The notes beneath the pieces are model-generated. The model saw only the letters and a list, made by a program, of their open reading frames with translations, was not told the DNA's origin and did no database searches. A stretch of 64,000 nucleotides of DNA from Aphrophora alni (taxonomy: Eukaryota > Arthropoda > Insecta > Hemiptera > Aphrophoridae): contig OY740772.1 of NCBI GenBank assembly GCA_963513935.1, positions 103,683,340 to 103,747,339 on the forward strand. Reading direction: 5' to 3'. Position 1 is the first letter of the stretch. Every line of letters begins with the position of its first letter. Shown here one piece after another: positions 10,721 through 25,129 of the stretch. A program made the position numbers and the translations under genes.

Positions 10721-12590
10721 TAAATTTTAAACTCATTCCATCAAGTTTTAAATCATTAATTTATTGACAACAATATTACAAACAATTTATGATTCTAAAT
10801 GAGCAACACGTGTGATAACTTCAATTACCAAATGAATGAAAACGCACAAGTTTTCACAACAATTGTTTTTATTGATGACAAGTTATTTGGAACAACTTGT
10901 AGATGAAGTGTTTGTTGTGGAAAATTTCTGTTTTTTAATTTGATGTCCAATTCTGAAGCTATGATAAAATTGATACAATTAATCTATTATGCCAACATAC
11001 CATATTTACAGTAGTAAGACCCTCGATTTCAGCAAAGCCTTCAAAACAATACACTTTGTATTATGATACTCAATTCCATATTTTAATAGGTAAAATTTTA
11101 AACTTCATGGAAAATAATTTTCTATTATTTATGTTGTGAATATTTGAAATACTTCAAGTGTGATTTTAACATTTCAATTATTTATAAACTCAAGATAATC
11201 TCATCAGGTTAGTTTTCCAAGTTACAAACTGTTCACAATATTTACAGTCCAGTAAATGTTAAATTTACAATAATTGCAAATTAATTGGTCCTCTGGCTTG
11301 GACTCTTCAATTATTTTAAATTTAGGGTGGTTTTGATTTGGTTATAACAGAAGTATTTATTTCTTATATTTGGTACCATTGCTTCTTTGGTCCTTCCCTG
11401 ATTGACTGTTCACTGTTGTATTCTGTGGCACTGCAGATAATAAGTCACTATACAATTTTATAGTATCAAATGATTGATCATATAAATTTTTAGTTTATTG
11501 TGGTCATACTTGAATACCTTCCAGTATGACTTTTAAAAAAGGAATGGATTTTTTAGATTTTTTTTAGATTTTTAAGAAGAAAGTACAGTTGATGATTACA
11601 TCATACTGGGTAATAAAGTTGGAATTATCCAATTCCTTACATAGATCGAACATATATGTGGGTAGTCCGTATCTTAAAATCTCGTCTGAATGATTTATTG
11701 TTCTTCATAATGGTATAAAAATGTAATATTAAACATAACCTTAGAATTACTCATCAATTAAAAATACTAAATTAATTGTTTAACCATAATATTTAAAGAA
11801 CAATAAATAGATTAATCCCGAGGTACCTAATTGATTGGGATATTGAGTCTTATAGGAAGAAATTAACTGTCATCTTGGAAGGGTAGGCAAACTGGTTTCT
11901 ATTTCCACTTTCACATGTAGACATACAATATTTATCTTCTTGGCTTCCTTTGCTTAAAAATAGTAGACATATTTATTTAGCTTTAACTAAATACTAACAT
12001 TGATTACACTAAAGGAACTATAATAATAAACGGAATTTGTACACTCATCATAAACCAAAACTAAGCTAAAAATAATGTGTATTTAAAAATTCATATAATA
12101 CTTTACATGCATCACACTCTTTCCTTGACTCATTCATATTGAGGTACCTATTATAAAATTTATTAATAATATTATCTTTTCCTATTAAAAATTTTTCAAG
12201 TAGATATTTGTACCTATTTTTATTTAGACGTAACTTAATTTCATCAAGCAAGAGATTAAACAAATTAGTTGCAAGATGGGAGTAAAACTTCTTGTGAAAC
12301 TAGGTCTTGGAACAATTACGATAGTTTATTCCTAAATATTTTATGGGTCATCCCTACTTAAACACTTTCAATACTTTGAACAATTAACAAGTATCTAAAG
12401 GGTAGAGTATTAAAAATTCTAAAGAGGGCAGCTAAAATATTCATATCTTCTGTTATTGATAATTATTCTAATGGCTTTTAAAACAAAACTGGTTTTTAAT
12501 GTGGTTACATTATGATTCTTTCCATATTGCAATTTTGAATTTATTAGTGCAAAAGACATAGTTCATAACAGTTTCAAATTTCAAACTCTA
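10720..12590. other. AT-rich DNA, nothing recognised
   Basis: Only short overlapping ORFs with no family motifs; no repeat shared with the rest of the window was found. Confidence 0.4.
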
Positions 12591-12597
12591 AACTGCA

Positions 12598-12845
12598 ACA
12601 GCATGTGAAGAGCCTAGGGCTGCTGACAGCTATTCAGTCGAGTAATTTTTGTTACCACATCGAAATTCCAGTCACTATTGTTCTAGTCTTTTCAATCAGA
12701 GTTTACTACTAATTGTAGCTTCTCAATTTCCTCGATGAAGCTGAGTAATCTTTGTAAAGTTTGAACCCCCACGGGGATTGAATCTGAAATCTCACACTCG
12801 TAAATCCACCAGCGCTAACTAGTGGGCCAGCCAGGTCCTCTCCAA
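12598..12845 (-). repeat. tRNA-derived SINE-like element
   Basis: On the minus strand, GACCTGGCTGGCCCACTAGT and TTAGCGCTGG (A-box-like) are followed about 40 bases later by AGATTCAATCCCCGT (B-box-like). An unrelated body then extends to about 12,598. The acceptor stem does not pair, so this is not a tRNA gene. Pol III SINEs have exactly this head-and-body layout. No tail or target duplication was identified. Confidence 0.5.
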
Positions 12846-12849
12846 AAGA

Positions 12850-13490
12850 TTTCAAAATGTAAAAGGTACATTTCATTTGTTTTTAAATATGTAGTATATG
12901 GTTACAGCTTAACATTGAATTCATTTACAATCCTAAATATTTAATCCTATCAACATGTTATAAAATTGGAGAGGTGCAATTAGTAGATTTTCGTGGTATC
13001 TTAATGTTGATGAAAAAAGGTTAGGTTAGGGTATAGTATTAAGTATTAATTAAAAAGTATATACTTTATTTTTGGGTTCATTAGCATGTTGAAATTCATA
13101 ATCTTAAAACATTCACATTGTGTTGTATATTATACTTTAAAAATATGAACCTTATTTTCCGTCTTGTGAGTTATTTTTGTTTTGTTAAAACAATTACGCA
13201 TTTCGGGATTTATATCCCATCAGAATAGTTTCACTTCTTGAACATTAAGAACACATATATTAAATTTAACACATGAGGAGTTCGGATTATGTATCAGAGA
13301 TTAGGCTTATGTGATCCGTCCTTATCTTGTATTTTCATGGCTGTGTCCTACAAGGAGTTGGATTTAAATTTGAGTTGGTCCTTCAACAAATTATCGACTG
13401 TTTGTAAAAGCCTTGTATGTTTCAAATTCCTCCATAGCACTCACATATCCACCTTTCTTGCATAGGTGTAATGGAACGCAATTTTGTTCA
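12850..13490. other. AT-rich DNA with a TTAGG-like pair
   Basis: AGGTTAGGTTAGGG at 13,019-13,032 is a short telomere-like motif. GCATTTCGGGATTTATATCC near 13,198 resembles the foldback-type ends elsewhere, but no partner is visible. No gene. Confidence 0.4.
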
Positions 13491-14428
13491 AAATTAAGGC
13501 TAAACATCCCAGGATTAGGTACAAATTCTGCCACCACGGCGCAGCACCAAAATGGAGTCATTTTGTATTAATGTTTATTGGTGGAATTTTCGTCCGATTT
13601 TTATTTGAAAAACTGATTTGTAAACAGAATAATATTACAATTTACGCTACGTAAGCCTAATTTTAATTAAGTTATTGGTTAAAAAAATAATAATAAGATC
13701 TTCATGTTAAAAAAAGAAATATGCAAATCGCAGGTAGTCATTTTGTAGACAATAATTTTTAATTAATTTTACACTTTTAATATTTAAAATCGCCCGAGTG
13801 GTTAAATCGGTATCATGTTTTATACATTTAAAATAATTCCTCTTAGGGGTATGAGGGCGCGGGAGACACGAAACACTTGCAGGGCCGAGGTGACTCACTG
13901 TGGCACCCCCCCCCACCACGTCACTCGTCTTACAATCTTTGTGCTGGATGACTACGTTCCCGCCCTTCCACTCATGTGCTCTCGGTTATTAGTTACCGTG
14001 ATTCTTCTTAGGGATTTGTTTCGTCGTCTGTTTATAATTTTTATTGGGAACATTATTTTGTTTAACTTTTATGTTCTCCATGGATTGCCCAGGAACAACC
14101 AAATCTAAAAAAACAGATTCCTCTTGAGGGATTCAATGGCGAAATATCAAGGGCCAAATAGCCTAAACGATGGAACATAGATCCTTGTAAAAATGTTTCG
14201 TACATTAAATAGAAAGTTGATCTGTTATCGTCTAAAGCTAGATTCGTGGAATCTATCAAGTATCAATTCGTGGAAGTGTCCGCTTCGCACAATAACAGTA
14301 TCTGTCTGGACTTTGTTAGTCTTTTGTATAAGTCAGGTCAAATATAAATATACAAATATTATATAGTTTAATTTTGTGTTCCTTAATTTAAAAATTTTAT
14401 TAAAGTATTGTTTAGTTTACTTGTGTTT

Positions 14429-16570
<2,142 letters not shown>

Positions 16571-17369
16571 GTTTATGAAAGGTGCTGCCATCAGCTAGTA
16601 TAAGTTCTGCTAATTGTTAAGCAGCTATTTCTAGTTGTTAGGAGTGCTCTGCAACTGCTAACGTTCGTTAGCTGCTTGGAATTAGCTGCTTTGCTAATTA
16701 GCACCACATCACTACAGAAGGGGCCTCGCGTTAGAGCGGCTGGGCAGTATGGCGGTGCGCCACGCGGAAGGGGGGCGCGGGGCGTAAGAGAAATAATGAT
16801 AGTATATTTAAAACACGATTCCGATAGGACCATTTGACCGATTTCATATCTGAAAACGGCAAAATTCATTTAAAATTATTATTTAAAAAATGACTACCTG
16901 CGATTAAAAATAATGATAATAATAATAATATTTTTGCTCAACAACTTTTTTATAAAAAAATCTAAAAAAGTTTCACCTTCGTAGCGTAAATATTTTATTG
17001 ATATTATTTACAAAATAACTTACAAAACAAAAATCGGACAATAATTACGCAAATTATCAGTAATGCAATTTTGCCGCAGAGGTGCTGCTATCTAGCGGGC
17101 CAGAAACACAACTTTTTCAGGGATGTTTAGCGTGATTGTTCTAGACAGAAAATAAGGTTAGTATTTTAGTAATACTTTGTGACTTGGATACTTTAATTAA
17201 ATTTAATATACCCCTACAGTAGAGGTACAGACTAGTTGCACATATTAAGAAGATGTTGGTATTCCTCATAGTTCCCAGTCAAACATTCACAACACAAATT
17301 ATCATCCCTATCGTCATTTACACAAGTTCACCTACATTACCCCACTGTGTAACCTACTTACACTTAGGA

Positions 17370-17605
17370 TTCTCCTCAGATACTATAGTGAGTACAGACT
17401 TGGCCATCTTGGGATCTATACACCTTATTTTAAAGTAGTCTTGGGTTAGATCCATCTCTTTCCTATCAGATCTCTCTTGATCAACTCTTGCCAATAGACT
17501 AGTATTCAAGAGCTATGGGTCCTTTTTATAGTCTTTCCTTTCTTTTTTTCTCTAAGGTGATGACTGAGAGGTTTTCATCTTTAAAAAAGAAGGAGAAATT
17601 TAAAA
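17370..17605 (+). repeat. Copy of dispersed family B (near complete)
   Basis: Order of landmarks: AGTGAGTACAGACTTGGCCA, AGTAGTCTTGGGTTAGATCC, TGATCAACTCTTG, AGTATTCAAGAGC, then GGTGATGACTGAGAGGTTTT at the 3' end. The same landmarks in the same order recur at 26,885, 28,700, 36,280 and 52,130, and on the minus strand at 50,645. No ORF and no clear Pol III boxes; a SINE or a non-autonomous DNA element. Confidence 0.65.
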
Positions 17606-17816
17606 ACAAACACCTGTGTACATGGTGCCAGTAATATGCCAAATTATAAAATTAAGTTTAATTCTAATTTCTTTTACCGCAGGGGTGGCATATGCAGGGT
17701 GTCACTGGACTTTGCGAATCCACGGTTTCCCGAGCACATTCAAACCTGTAATTACACACACATACATAAGCACAAAGATATACATTGGATTTTGTATGTA
17801 CAGGAGACAGGCATAC

Positions 17817-18056
17817 CTTGGAAAGTGGTCCTTGGTATTGCCTAATAGTATACAAATAAGTAAACACTCAAGTTCTGAAATATTTCATGATCACTGCTCA
17901 CTTTCTTAATCGGTAGAGAATATCCGTTTATCGAGTAGATATACTCTACTGATAGAGAAAGTGAATAGTGTTTACGAAATATTTTAGAACTTTAGTGTTT
18001 TTGTATGTGTTTTCTTACTTGTATGCTATTAGGTAATACCAAGGACCCCTTTCCAA
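17817..18056. mobile_element. Foldback MITE, 240 bp
   Basis: The left end CCTTGGAAAGTGGTCCTTGG is mirrored at the right end, and the arms pair along most of their length (for example TCTGAAATATTTC near 17,873 with GAAATATTTTAGA near 17,979). The centre near 17,925-17,955 holds a further small palindrome. A single diverged arm of the same family lies at 2123-2245. Confidence 0.75.
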
Positions 18057-18059
18057 GTT

Positions 18060-18950
18060 AAGCCTGTGACTACTCTCCTACAAAATCTAATCACAAAGAT
18101 ATACATTTAGGTTAGTGGCTATTGGATGCAGAGAGCAGTGTAATTGGGTCTTTTTCAAATCCTTTTTAGTGTACATCTAAGGGCCCAGTCTTATGCACAC
18201 AGAACCAAATTTGTTTTTTATCTCAACTAATTTTTTTCAGGTGTGGTTCTATTAAACATGAAAAATTATAGGGAAGACAACAGAATTTATAAATTTAATC
18301 GGAACAAAATTTTCAACCTTGAGAATGCATTTTTTACTTTTGGAAAAAATGCAGAGATCATCATGCTCAGAAATTAAAGCTAAAATGAGGTACTTGAAAG
18401 ATATTAATAAAAGTCCATTACTTTTAGGAGTTCAGAAAAATTTTACTTGCAAAGTATCTTCCACAGAAAGATAACATCAGTGGAAAACAAAGTATTGAAA
18501 AATGTAATGTTTTTAAACCCACAGAAAATAGATCTTCTTTAATTGCTTGTTGATTGGAAACTGGCAGGACCGAAACCTAAAAATATCCTGGTGGAAAAAG
18601 AATTTCTGTGGAAGGATTTCGGAAGTATTTTGATTATAAACCAATACTTATTTGGAACCAAAGTTCTCACTCTTGACAAAAGTTGTAAAAATATTATTGT
18701 CTTTAGATTGAAGCAGTGAAATTGAATGAGGGTTTCTCTTAGTAAAGCACACTTGTCTCTTAGAGGTTTAAATGCAAGATTGGATGTTGACTGATGTTGT
18801 CAATGGGTTTGATTATTTTAACAATTGGCTTTTAGTTAGGCTATTAGCAAAAAAAACAACATAAATTTTTGTTATACCCATTACAACATTCTCTGTAGGT
18901 TGAGTAGATACTAAGTCCTTTAAATGCTTGATTTAGAGCTTCTCAAGTAC
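18060..18950. other. AT-rich DNA, nothing recognised
   Basis: No ORF of note and no repeat recognised. Confidence 0.4.
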
Positions 18951-18955
18951 AAAAA

Positions 18956-18957
<2 letters not shown>

Positions 18958-19004
<47 letters not shown>
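18958..19004. repeat. (AT)n microsatellite
   Basis: About 23 perfect AT dinucleotides, directly before the LINE coding trace at 19,007. Confidence 0.97.
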
Positions 19005-19006
<2 letters not shown>

Positions 19007-19007
<1 letters not shown>

Positions 19008-19080
19008 AGGTTATGAAAATTGTTTATATAAGGAGCAGACGCTTTTCAGATCTGCAGTACAGACATGATTACTTGCTTAA
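19007..19080 (+). pseudogene. LINE ORF2 C-terminal fragment, left half of an interrupted ORF
   Basis: The frame reads RSRRFSDLQYRHDYLL and stops at the TTAA where the foldback element is inserted. Removing the element and one TTAA joins it in frame with KQRNKVFVPRAKLTIYSKFY at 21,002 onward. This is the region after the reverse transcriptase in many LINEs, where basic residues precede a short Y-N-x-LP segment. See 21,001-21,540 for the rest. Confidence 0.65.
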
Positions 19081-20230
19081 GGCTAAACATCCCAGGATTA
19101 GGTACAAATTCTGCCACCACGGCGCAGCACCAAAATGGAGTCATTTTGTATTAATGTTTATTGGTGGAATTTTCGTCCGATTTTTATTTGAAAAACTGAT
19201 TTGTAAACAGAATAATATTACAATTTACGCTACGTAAGCCTAATTTTAATTAAGTTATTGGTTAAAAAAATAATAATAAGATCTTCATGTTAAAAAAAAA
19301 AATATGCAAATCGCAGGTAGTCATTTTGTAGACAATAATTTTTAATTAATTTTACACTTTTAATATTTAAAATCGCCCGAGTGGTTCAATCGGTATCATG
19401 TTTTATACATTTAAAATAATTCCTCTTAGGGGTATGAGGGCGCGGGAGACACGAAACACTTGCAGGGCCGAGGTGACTCACTGTGGCACCCCCCCCACCA
19501 CGTCGCTCGTCTTACAATCTTTGTGCTGGATGACTACTTTCCCGCCCTTCCACTCATGTGCTCTCGGTTATTAGTTACCGTGATTCTTCTTAGGGATTTG
19601 TTTCGTCGTCTGTTTATAACTTTTATTGGGAACGTTATTTTGTTAAACTTTTATGTTCTCCATGGATTGCCGAGGAACAACCAAATCTAAAAAAACAGAT
19701 TCCTCTTGAGGGATTCAATGGCGAAATATCAAGGGCCAAATAGCCTAAACGACGGAACATAGATCCTTGTAAAAATGTTTCGTATATTTTTTGCACTGTA
19801 CATTTTGTTACTGTTATGTAGCTGCATGTAAATTAAGGTCTTTTGCACTGTTTATTGTTTATTTATTTATCGTTTTAATTGAAAGTATTATCGTTCTAAT
19901 TATGGTTAGCAGCTTAAGCTGCTAATACTAATATTGATTATCAGCTAAAATTAGCAACTGCTAACTGTCGTATGCAATGATAAATAAGCAGTAGTGAGTA
20001 GGTTGCTAAACTAAATAGAAAGTCATTTGATATGTTATCATCTATAGCTAGATTCGTGGAATCTATCAAGTATCAATTCGTGGAAGTGTCGGCTTCGCAC
20101 AATAACAGTATCTGTCTGGACTTTGTTAGTCATTTGTATAAGTCAGGTCAAATATAAATATACAAATATTATATAGTTTAATTTGTGTTCATTAATTTAA
20201 AATTTTTATTAAAGTATTGTTTAGTTTACT

Positions 20231-20327
<97 letters not shown>

Positions 20328-20999
20328 CTCCCTCCCTCCCCCCCCCCCTCCCTCCCGTTTGATTCCATTCATCATTGTATTTAACTGCTAAATCCGTATT
20401 CCTGCTTCTTTTAAATGTTATCAGAATCAGCTGTCAAAACAGTTGAAAATACTACCATCAGCTAGTATAAGTTCTGCTAATTGTTAAGCAGCTATTTCTA
20501 GTTGTTAGGAGTGCTCTGCAACTGCTAACGTTCGTTAGCTGCTTGGAATTAGCTGCTTTGATAATTAGCACCACATCACTACAGGAGGAGCCGCGCGACA
20601 GAGCGGCTGGGAAGTAAGGCGGTGCGCCACGCGGAAGGGGGGCGCGGGGCGTGAGAGAAAAAATGATAGTATATTTAAAACACGATTCCGATAGGCCCAT
20701 TTGACCGATTTCATATCTGAAAACGGCAAAATTCATTTAAAATTATTATTTAAAAAATGACTACCTGCGATTAAAAATAATGATAATAATAATAATATTT
20801 TTGCTCAACAACTTTTTTATAAAAAAATCTAAAAAAGTTTCACCTTCGTAGCGTAAATATTTTATTGATATTATTTACAAAATAACTTACAAAACAAAAA
20901 TCGGACAATAATTACGAAAATGATCAGTAATGCAATTTTGCCGCAGAGGTGCTGCTATCTACCGGGCCAGAAACACAACTTTTTCAGGGATGTTTAGCC
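19081..20999. mobile_element. TTAA-target foldback element, short copy (1.9 kb)
   Basis: Bounded by GGCTAAACATCCC and GGGATGTTTAGCC, with perfect TTAA on both sides (19,077-19,080 and 21,000-21,003). The left arm is nearly identical to that of the copy at 13,498, apart from an extra block of about 220 bp (about 19,787-20,010) rich in GCTAATTAGC-like motifs. The right arm (20,455-20,999) matches 16,580-17,132. The core is reduced to a (CT)n tract and about 130 bp. A 92-codon minus-strand ORF occurs in both right arms, but its GC-rich arm explains it. No transposase. Confidence 0.9.
20240..20356 (+). repeat. (CT)n then C-rich tract
   Basis: About 42 CT units pass into CCCT units and a run of C. 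It sits at the same relative place as the longer tract at 14,433 in the other copy. Confidence 0.95.
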
Positions 21000-21000
21000 T

Positions 21001-21540
21001 TAAACAGAGGAACAAAGTTTTTGTACCCAGAGCAAAATTGACAATCTATTCAAAATTTTACTCTGTAGTCACATCTAGAATATATAACCAAACTTCCAGA
21101 AAATATTAAAGCCTGCACAAACCTAAACAAATATCTAATTCTTTTGAAAAGCTGGCTTTTGGGAATGGACTGTGTTGAAGGTCTGTTGGAGGTTGTGATC
21201 TAGGAATGCATTATTATTCTAATTTTGTTTTGATGCATGGATGAGTGTAAGAGATGTGATAGGGGTGTGGAAGTGTTTTTTTCTATTAATAATTTTGTTT
21301 ATTTTTGTATTTATTTTTATCATGTTAAACTTGGAGATAGAGATGTGTATATATTGGTATGAGAGAGAATATGTATGGACTATTATGGTATGTGAGTGTT
21401 TGTATGTTACGTAGTGTAAGTTTTTACCACTTTATATTTATGTCATAGATGCAAATAGATGTGCATAATTAATTATCATAGAACAAATTATTATTTAACA
21501 AATTATAATATTTGTAATAAATATTAAATTAAATTAAAAT
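21001..21540 (+). pseudogene. LINE ORF2 C-terminal end and 3' UTR
   Basis: Continues the ORF cut at 19,080: KQRNKVFVPRAKLTIYSKFY, then after one frame slip KLPENIKACTNLNKYLILLK, ending at TAG near 21,209. The N/K-LP-x-x-I-K-x-C-x-x-L-x-x-(F/Y) pattern is the usual end of jockey/CR1/RTE-like LINE polyproteins. About 330 bp of GT- and AT-rich 3' UTR follow, ending in short TAAAT/TAAATT repeats near 21,510-21,540, a plausible LINE tail. The frame slip marks it as dead. Clade not resolved. Confidence 0.7.
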
Positions 21541-21544
21541 TTAT

Positions 21545-22400
21545 TAATAGTTTAACTGCTCCCGATGGTCTCTTGAATTCTGTTATTTCTTCTTTTTTTC
21601 TATTTTTACTTGAGATATGCAGCTTCAAAACGGGTAGACCCATGGAGGCTGCTTTCCATACAGTATATTTTTTGTTTATCTTAAATTGTTTATGTTTAGG
21701 ATTTAGAAGTAATATTGTTTTGGTTTTTCTTTCCTGTTGTGTATTTTAATTTAAAGTAATGTATTATTATGTCATATGTCAATTTATTTGTTTTGTTTAG
21801 TTTGTTGTTAAGGAAAGCTTTATTTTTTATCTTAATATCTTTTTCTGAATCTAAATCATGTTTTGTTTATTTAAATGTAATAAAAGGAATGGAAAAAAAA
21901 ATTGTAAAATGGAAAACATCATTTAACATCATGGAAAATGGATATTAATGACATTTGGTACAATTTGTGTTTTCTGTTTACAATGTAGGTCGTATAGCAA
22001 GACCACCCAATCTGTAATCTGAATTCATCAGTTATGAAAATCAGAAAATAGTAATTTTGCTTAAAAATATTATGTATGAACATGTAGACCTAAGTTACAA
22101 TTTTTTATATAAGACACTTTTTTTGGTTAAATTCTTATCTTGTAAACACAATTTCATGTCAGTCAAATGCCACATAACCAAACAAGGAGATGGGTTCATC
22201 ATGGTACTTACCCAGGTTCATCATATAATGTAATACATTATTTTAAAGGTATTTTTAAAATACATTAAATTTCTAAAGGTGTTATAAGGCCAAAAAGTTC
22301 AAAACTTTGTTTCTTGTGCCTTGCAGAAAATTTTAATGAACCCGTAAAAGTAGTAATACTTTAATCAATTTCAGCAACCATTTTCGAAGTATTAGAATAT
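21545..22400. other. AT-rich DNA, nothing recognised
   Basis: GATGGGTTCATCATGGTACT near 22,190 loosely resembles GATGGGTCCACCATGGTTCT near 57,916, so a minor shared repeat is possible. Confidence 0.35.
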
Positions 22401-22407
22401 TTAATTC

Positions 22408-23865
22408 AACAGAAACCACTAGTTTTTTAAGAAAAATGAAAATTCAAAACAAAAAAATAGGAGAAATGAAACAACCAAGTGACTATAAGATTCTATTTTG
22501 CCTTCATCGATTCTCTACAATACAATAAACAGTTTATTATCTATGCCTACATAAAATGACAAGAAAAGAAATTACATCAGGAAATTGAGTTTGTGTGGTA
22601 GTAAATTTGAAATTGCTTCATTAACTGAATTTAATAGCTTTTCATGTGTCGAAAATTACTTTTGTGGAGAAAAGCTGTAAAAAAAAATCATTAGGCATTA
22701 TTTAGAATGTGTCAATTTAGTGTTTTGTCATTTCAAAGGTTATTTTGTATGAAACATGCAATCATTGTGTACCTGATATATTATGAACGAATGAATGTGT
22801 TGCTTTATACAGGATGAGTCGTGAAGAAACTTTCAGGACCTGTTCTAATGGTAAAAATAATTTCTTGGTAATTTTTTAAAACAACCTTGAAATTATACTT
22901 TTAGTATTTTGTTGACAACTGGGTTTTCATTTGACCTACAGAACAAAAAAATGTTTTGCTTATTGTAAAAAAGAAAATATTTTAACTTTTTTATATTGCT
23001 TGTAAAGTTCACAGTCTTCGAGATACTATATTAGACATTTAACAATATTTAAAATGGCTGTCATTTCAAAATAAAGTTTTTGTTTTTGGTGCACTTTATC
23101 TATTTCCAAATTTTTTTTTTGTGAAACAAAATGGTGGTTGTAATATTACTAAGAAATTGAATTTTTATTTTTGTTTTTGATTTTTTCACCTACAGAAAAT
23201 ATTGATAAAGTTTTGTTTGTCGTTAAAAGGAAAAATGTAAAGTTAATGGTTTTCGAGACATTTAGCATTAAATATTTCAAATAACTCTATTTTGAAAATT
23301 AAGTCGTTGATTTGTTACACTTGTAAAACGTAACATAACAAATGTGTATACTATATCTGAACCCAATGCCTTATCTATTTCCAGATTTAAAATGTTTTTT
23401 GTTAAAAAAGGAATTGGCGGATAGACAAAAAGCTATGAGCTTTTAGGCCGATGTTTATATGAACTTTTTAAATTTTTAGTAGTAGAATATATCTTGAAAG
23501 TTTCTTTGTTTCAAAGCACTCATGTATTCATAATATGCAAGGAAGGTACATAGTGATTGCATGTTTCATACAAATAACCTTTGAAAAGACAAAACACTAA
23601 AATGACACACTGCAAATAATGCCTAATGACTTTTTACAGCTTTTCTCCATAAAATTAATTTTCAACACATGAAAAGCTATTAAATTCAGTTAAATGAAGC
23701 AATTTCAAATTTACTACCAAACAAACTCAATTTCCTGGTGTATTATCTTTTCTTGTCATTTTATGTAGGCATAGATAATAAACTGTTTACTGTATCGATG
23801 AAGGAAATGAAAATCTTATATTTGTTTTGAATTTTCATTTTACTCGAAAATTAGTTGTTTCTCTT
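22408..23865. mobile_element. Family C element with about 350-bp inverted arms
   Basis: The left arm (about 22,408-22,775) and right arm (about 23,525-23,865) are reverse complements over long stretches. Examples are AATAAACAGTTTATTATCTA near 22,522 against its complement near 23,770, and AGCTTTTCATGTGTCGAAAA (about 22,636) against the complement near 23,660. The core carries GAAACTTTCAGGACCTGTTC near 22,827 and two diverged inverted modules around CGAGATA and TTAATGGTTTTCGAGACAT. The same modules appear at 26,395-27,420 and 42,340-43,605. No coding. Confidence 0.75.
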
Positions 23866-23869
23866 TAAT

Positions 23870-24720
23870 TAATTTTATTATTTTACTACTATAATGTTAT
23901 TTTTAACAAATGATTGCTCAAATTAATTTAGGTATTATTAATTTTTTGCAAACATTACGGAGATGATATTACCCCACCTTTGAACTGATGACTTTGGTAT
24001 CCCAGTAGTGGATGAAACTTTCTAAGTGAATAGCCCTGTTGGAGATTTCAGTAAAGTACCACATGCATTTAATTTTCAGTGTTAGAAAATTTATCGTATG
24101 TCGTATGGGACACCCATCACAATATATACCCATCATGATTTTTAAGTATTCTCTTTATCAGATTTTCAGACTTCACTGAAAATGCCCGCTGAAGTACGTA
24201 CAAGCATGTGTAGAACGGAAACCATCCAACTGATTTTTATAAAATTTGGAATGAAGTGTATTTTTCACTTACAAATTAGATTGTATAAAAAGACCAACCC
24301 ATTTACAATCATTAGTTACGAAAATCAGGAAACTATAATTTGGGTTCGGTAATACTTGTTTTTATATATACAATTGAATTTTTCGTGGATAACAACTTGT
24401 TTTGAGATCTACTGGGTGTAAAAAAAGTGTGTGTTTTTTTTATTAAATAGTTCTCTACAACCAAAACAAATATCAATAAAATTATTCAAAACGAATATTT
24501 TGATAAAAAAAATATATTTGGGTACATTTAAAGGCTCCCCCTCCCCCGTAAAACATAATTATTGTGATTTTATCAAATTAGCTCCAACAAATTTAACACA
24601 ATTTCGTATGGTGTTATATTTTGGTAATATCGGGATTTTTAACATTTTTTTGCCATCTAAAAATTTGAGGTTAGCTGACAAAAAAAAAAAAAAAAAAATC
24701 CACAAACTTATAGATTTTCT
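23870..24720. other. AT-rich DNA leading into a family A copy
   Basis: No gene. The stretch from about 24,440 may be the diverged start of the family A copy annotated next. Confidence 0.35.
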
Positions 24721-25125
24721 CAGAATCAGGTTTAATGATTTTGTTCTAGTGTAGCCTCTAAAGACTGAAACAAAATGTCGCTATTTCTCCAAAAATACTG
24801 TTTACAGAGTTATTGGTAAAAAAACAATAACTTTGCCCATGTTATAAAAGATGTAATTTCTCAAAATCGGCTCTAATGATTTCTTTCAAATTTTAGTGAA
24901 ATAAAATAAATAATAATGACTCATATTATAATCAGATACGATATCCTGAGGGCGTTTATTGAAAAACAAATCAAGTTTAGGTCCTTTTAATTTTTGTTTT
25001 TTCAAAGGCGACTTCCATGATTTATTCTACTGACAAGTAACGGTCTGATATTTCTGGTGATGATAGTTTTGGATCCTTTTTATTTGGTTTTAGAGATGGG
25101 CTAGTAAGAAAGTTTGTGCAATGAT
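24640..25125 (+). repeat. Copy of dispersed family A (3' half)
   Basis: Shares landmarks with 31,480-32,560 and 47,330-48,900 in the same order: AATTTGAGGTTAGCTG, GAAACAAAATGTCGCTATTT, TCTCCAAAAATACTG, then GATGGGCTAGTAAGAAAGTT TGTGCAA at the end. Confidence 0.6.
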
Positions 25126-25129
25126 TTTG

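Noticed and set aside
13795..13830. tRNA-Leu/Ser-like D-arm (CCCGAGTGGTTAAATCGG) in the foldback arm
   Set aside because: No B box or cloverleaf follows; the sequence is simply part of the repeated arm.
16591..16869. 92-codon minus-strand ORF repeated at 20,458-20,736
   Set aside because: Conserved only because the two copies are near-identical arms of a foldback element; it runs in the arm and reads no known protein.
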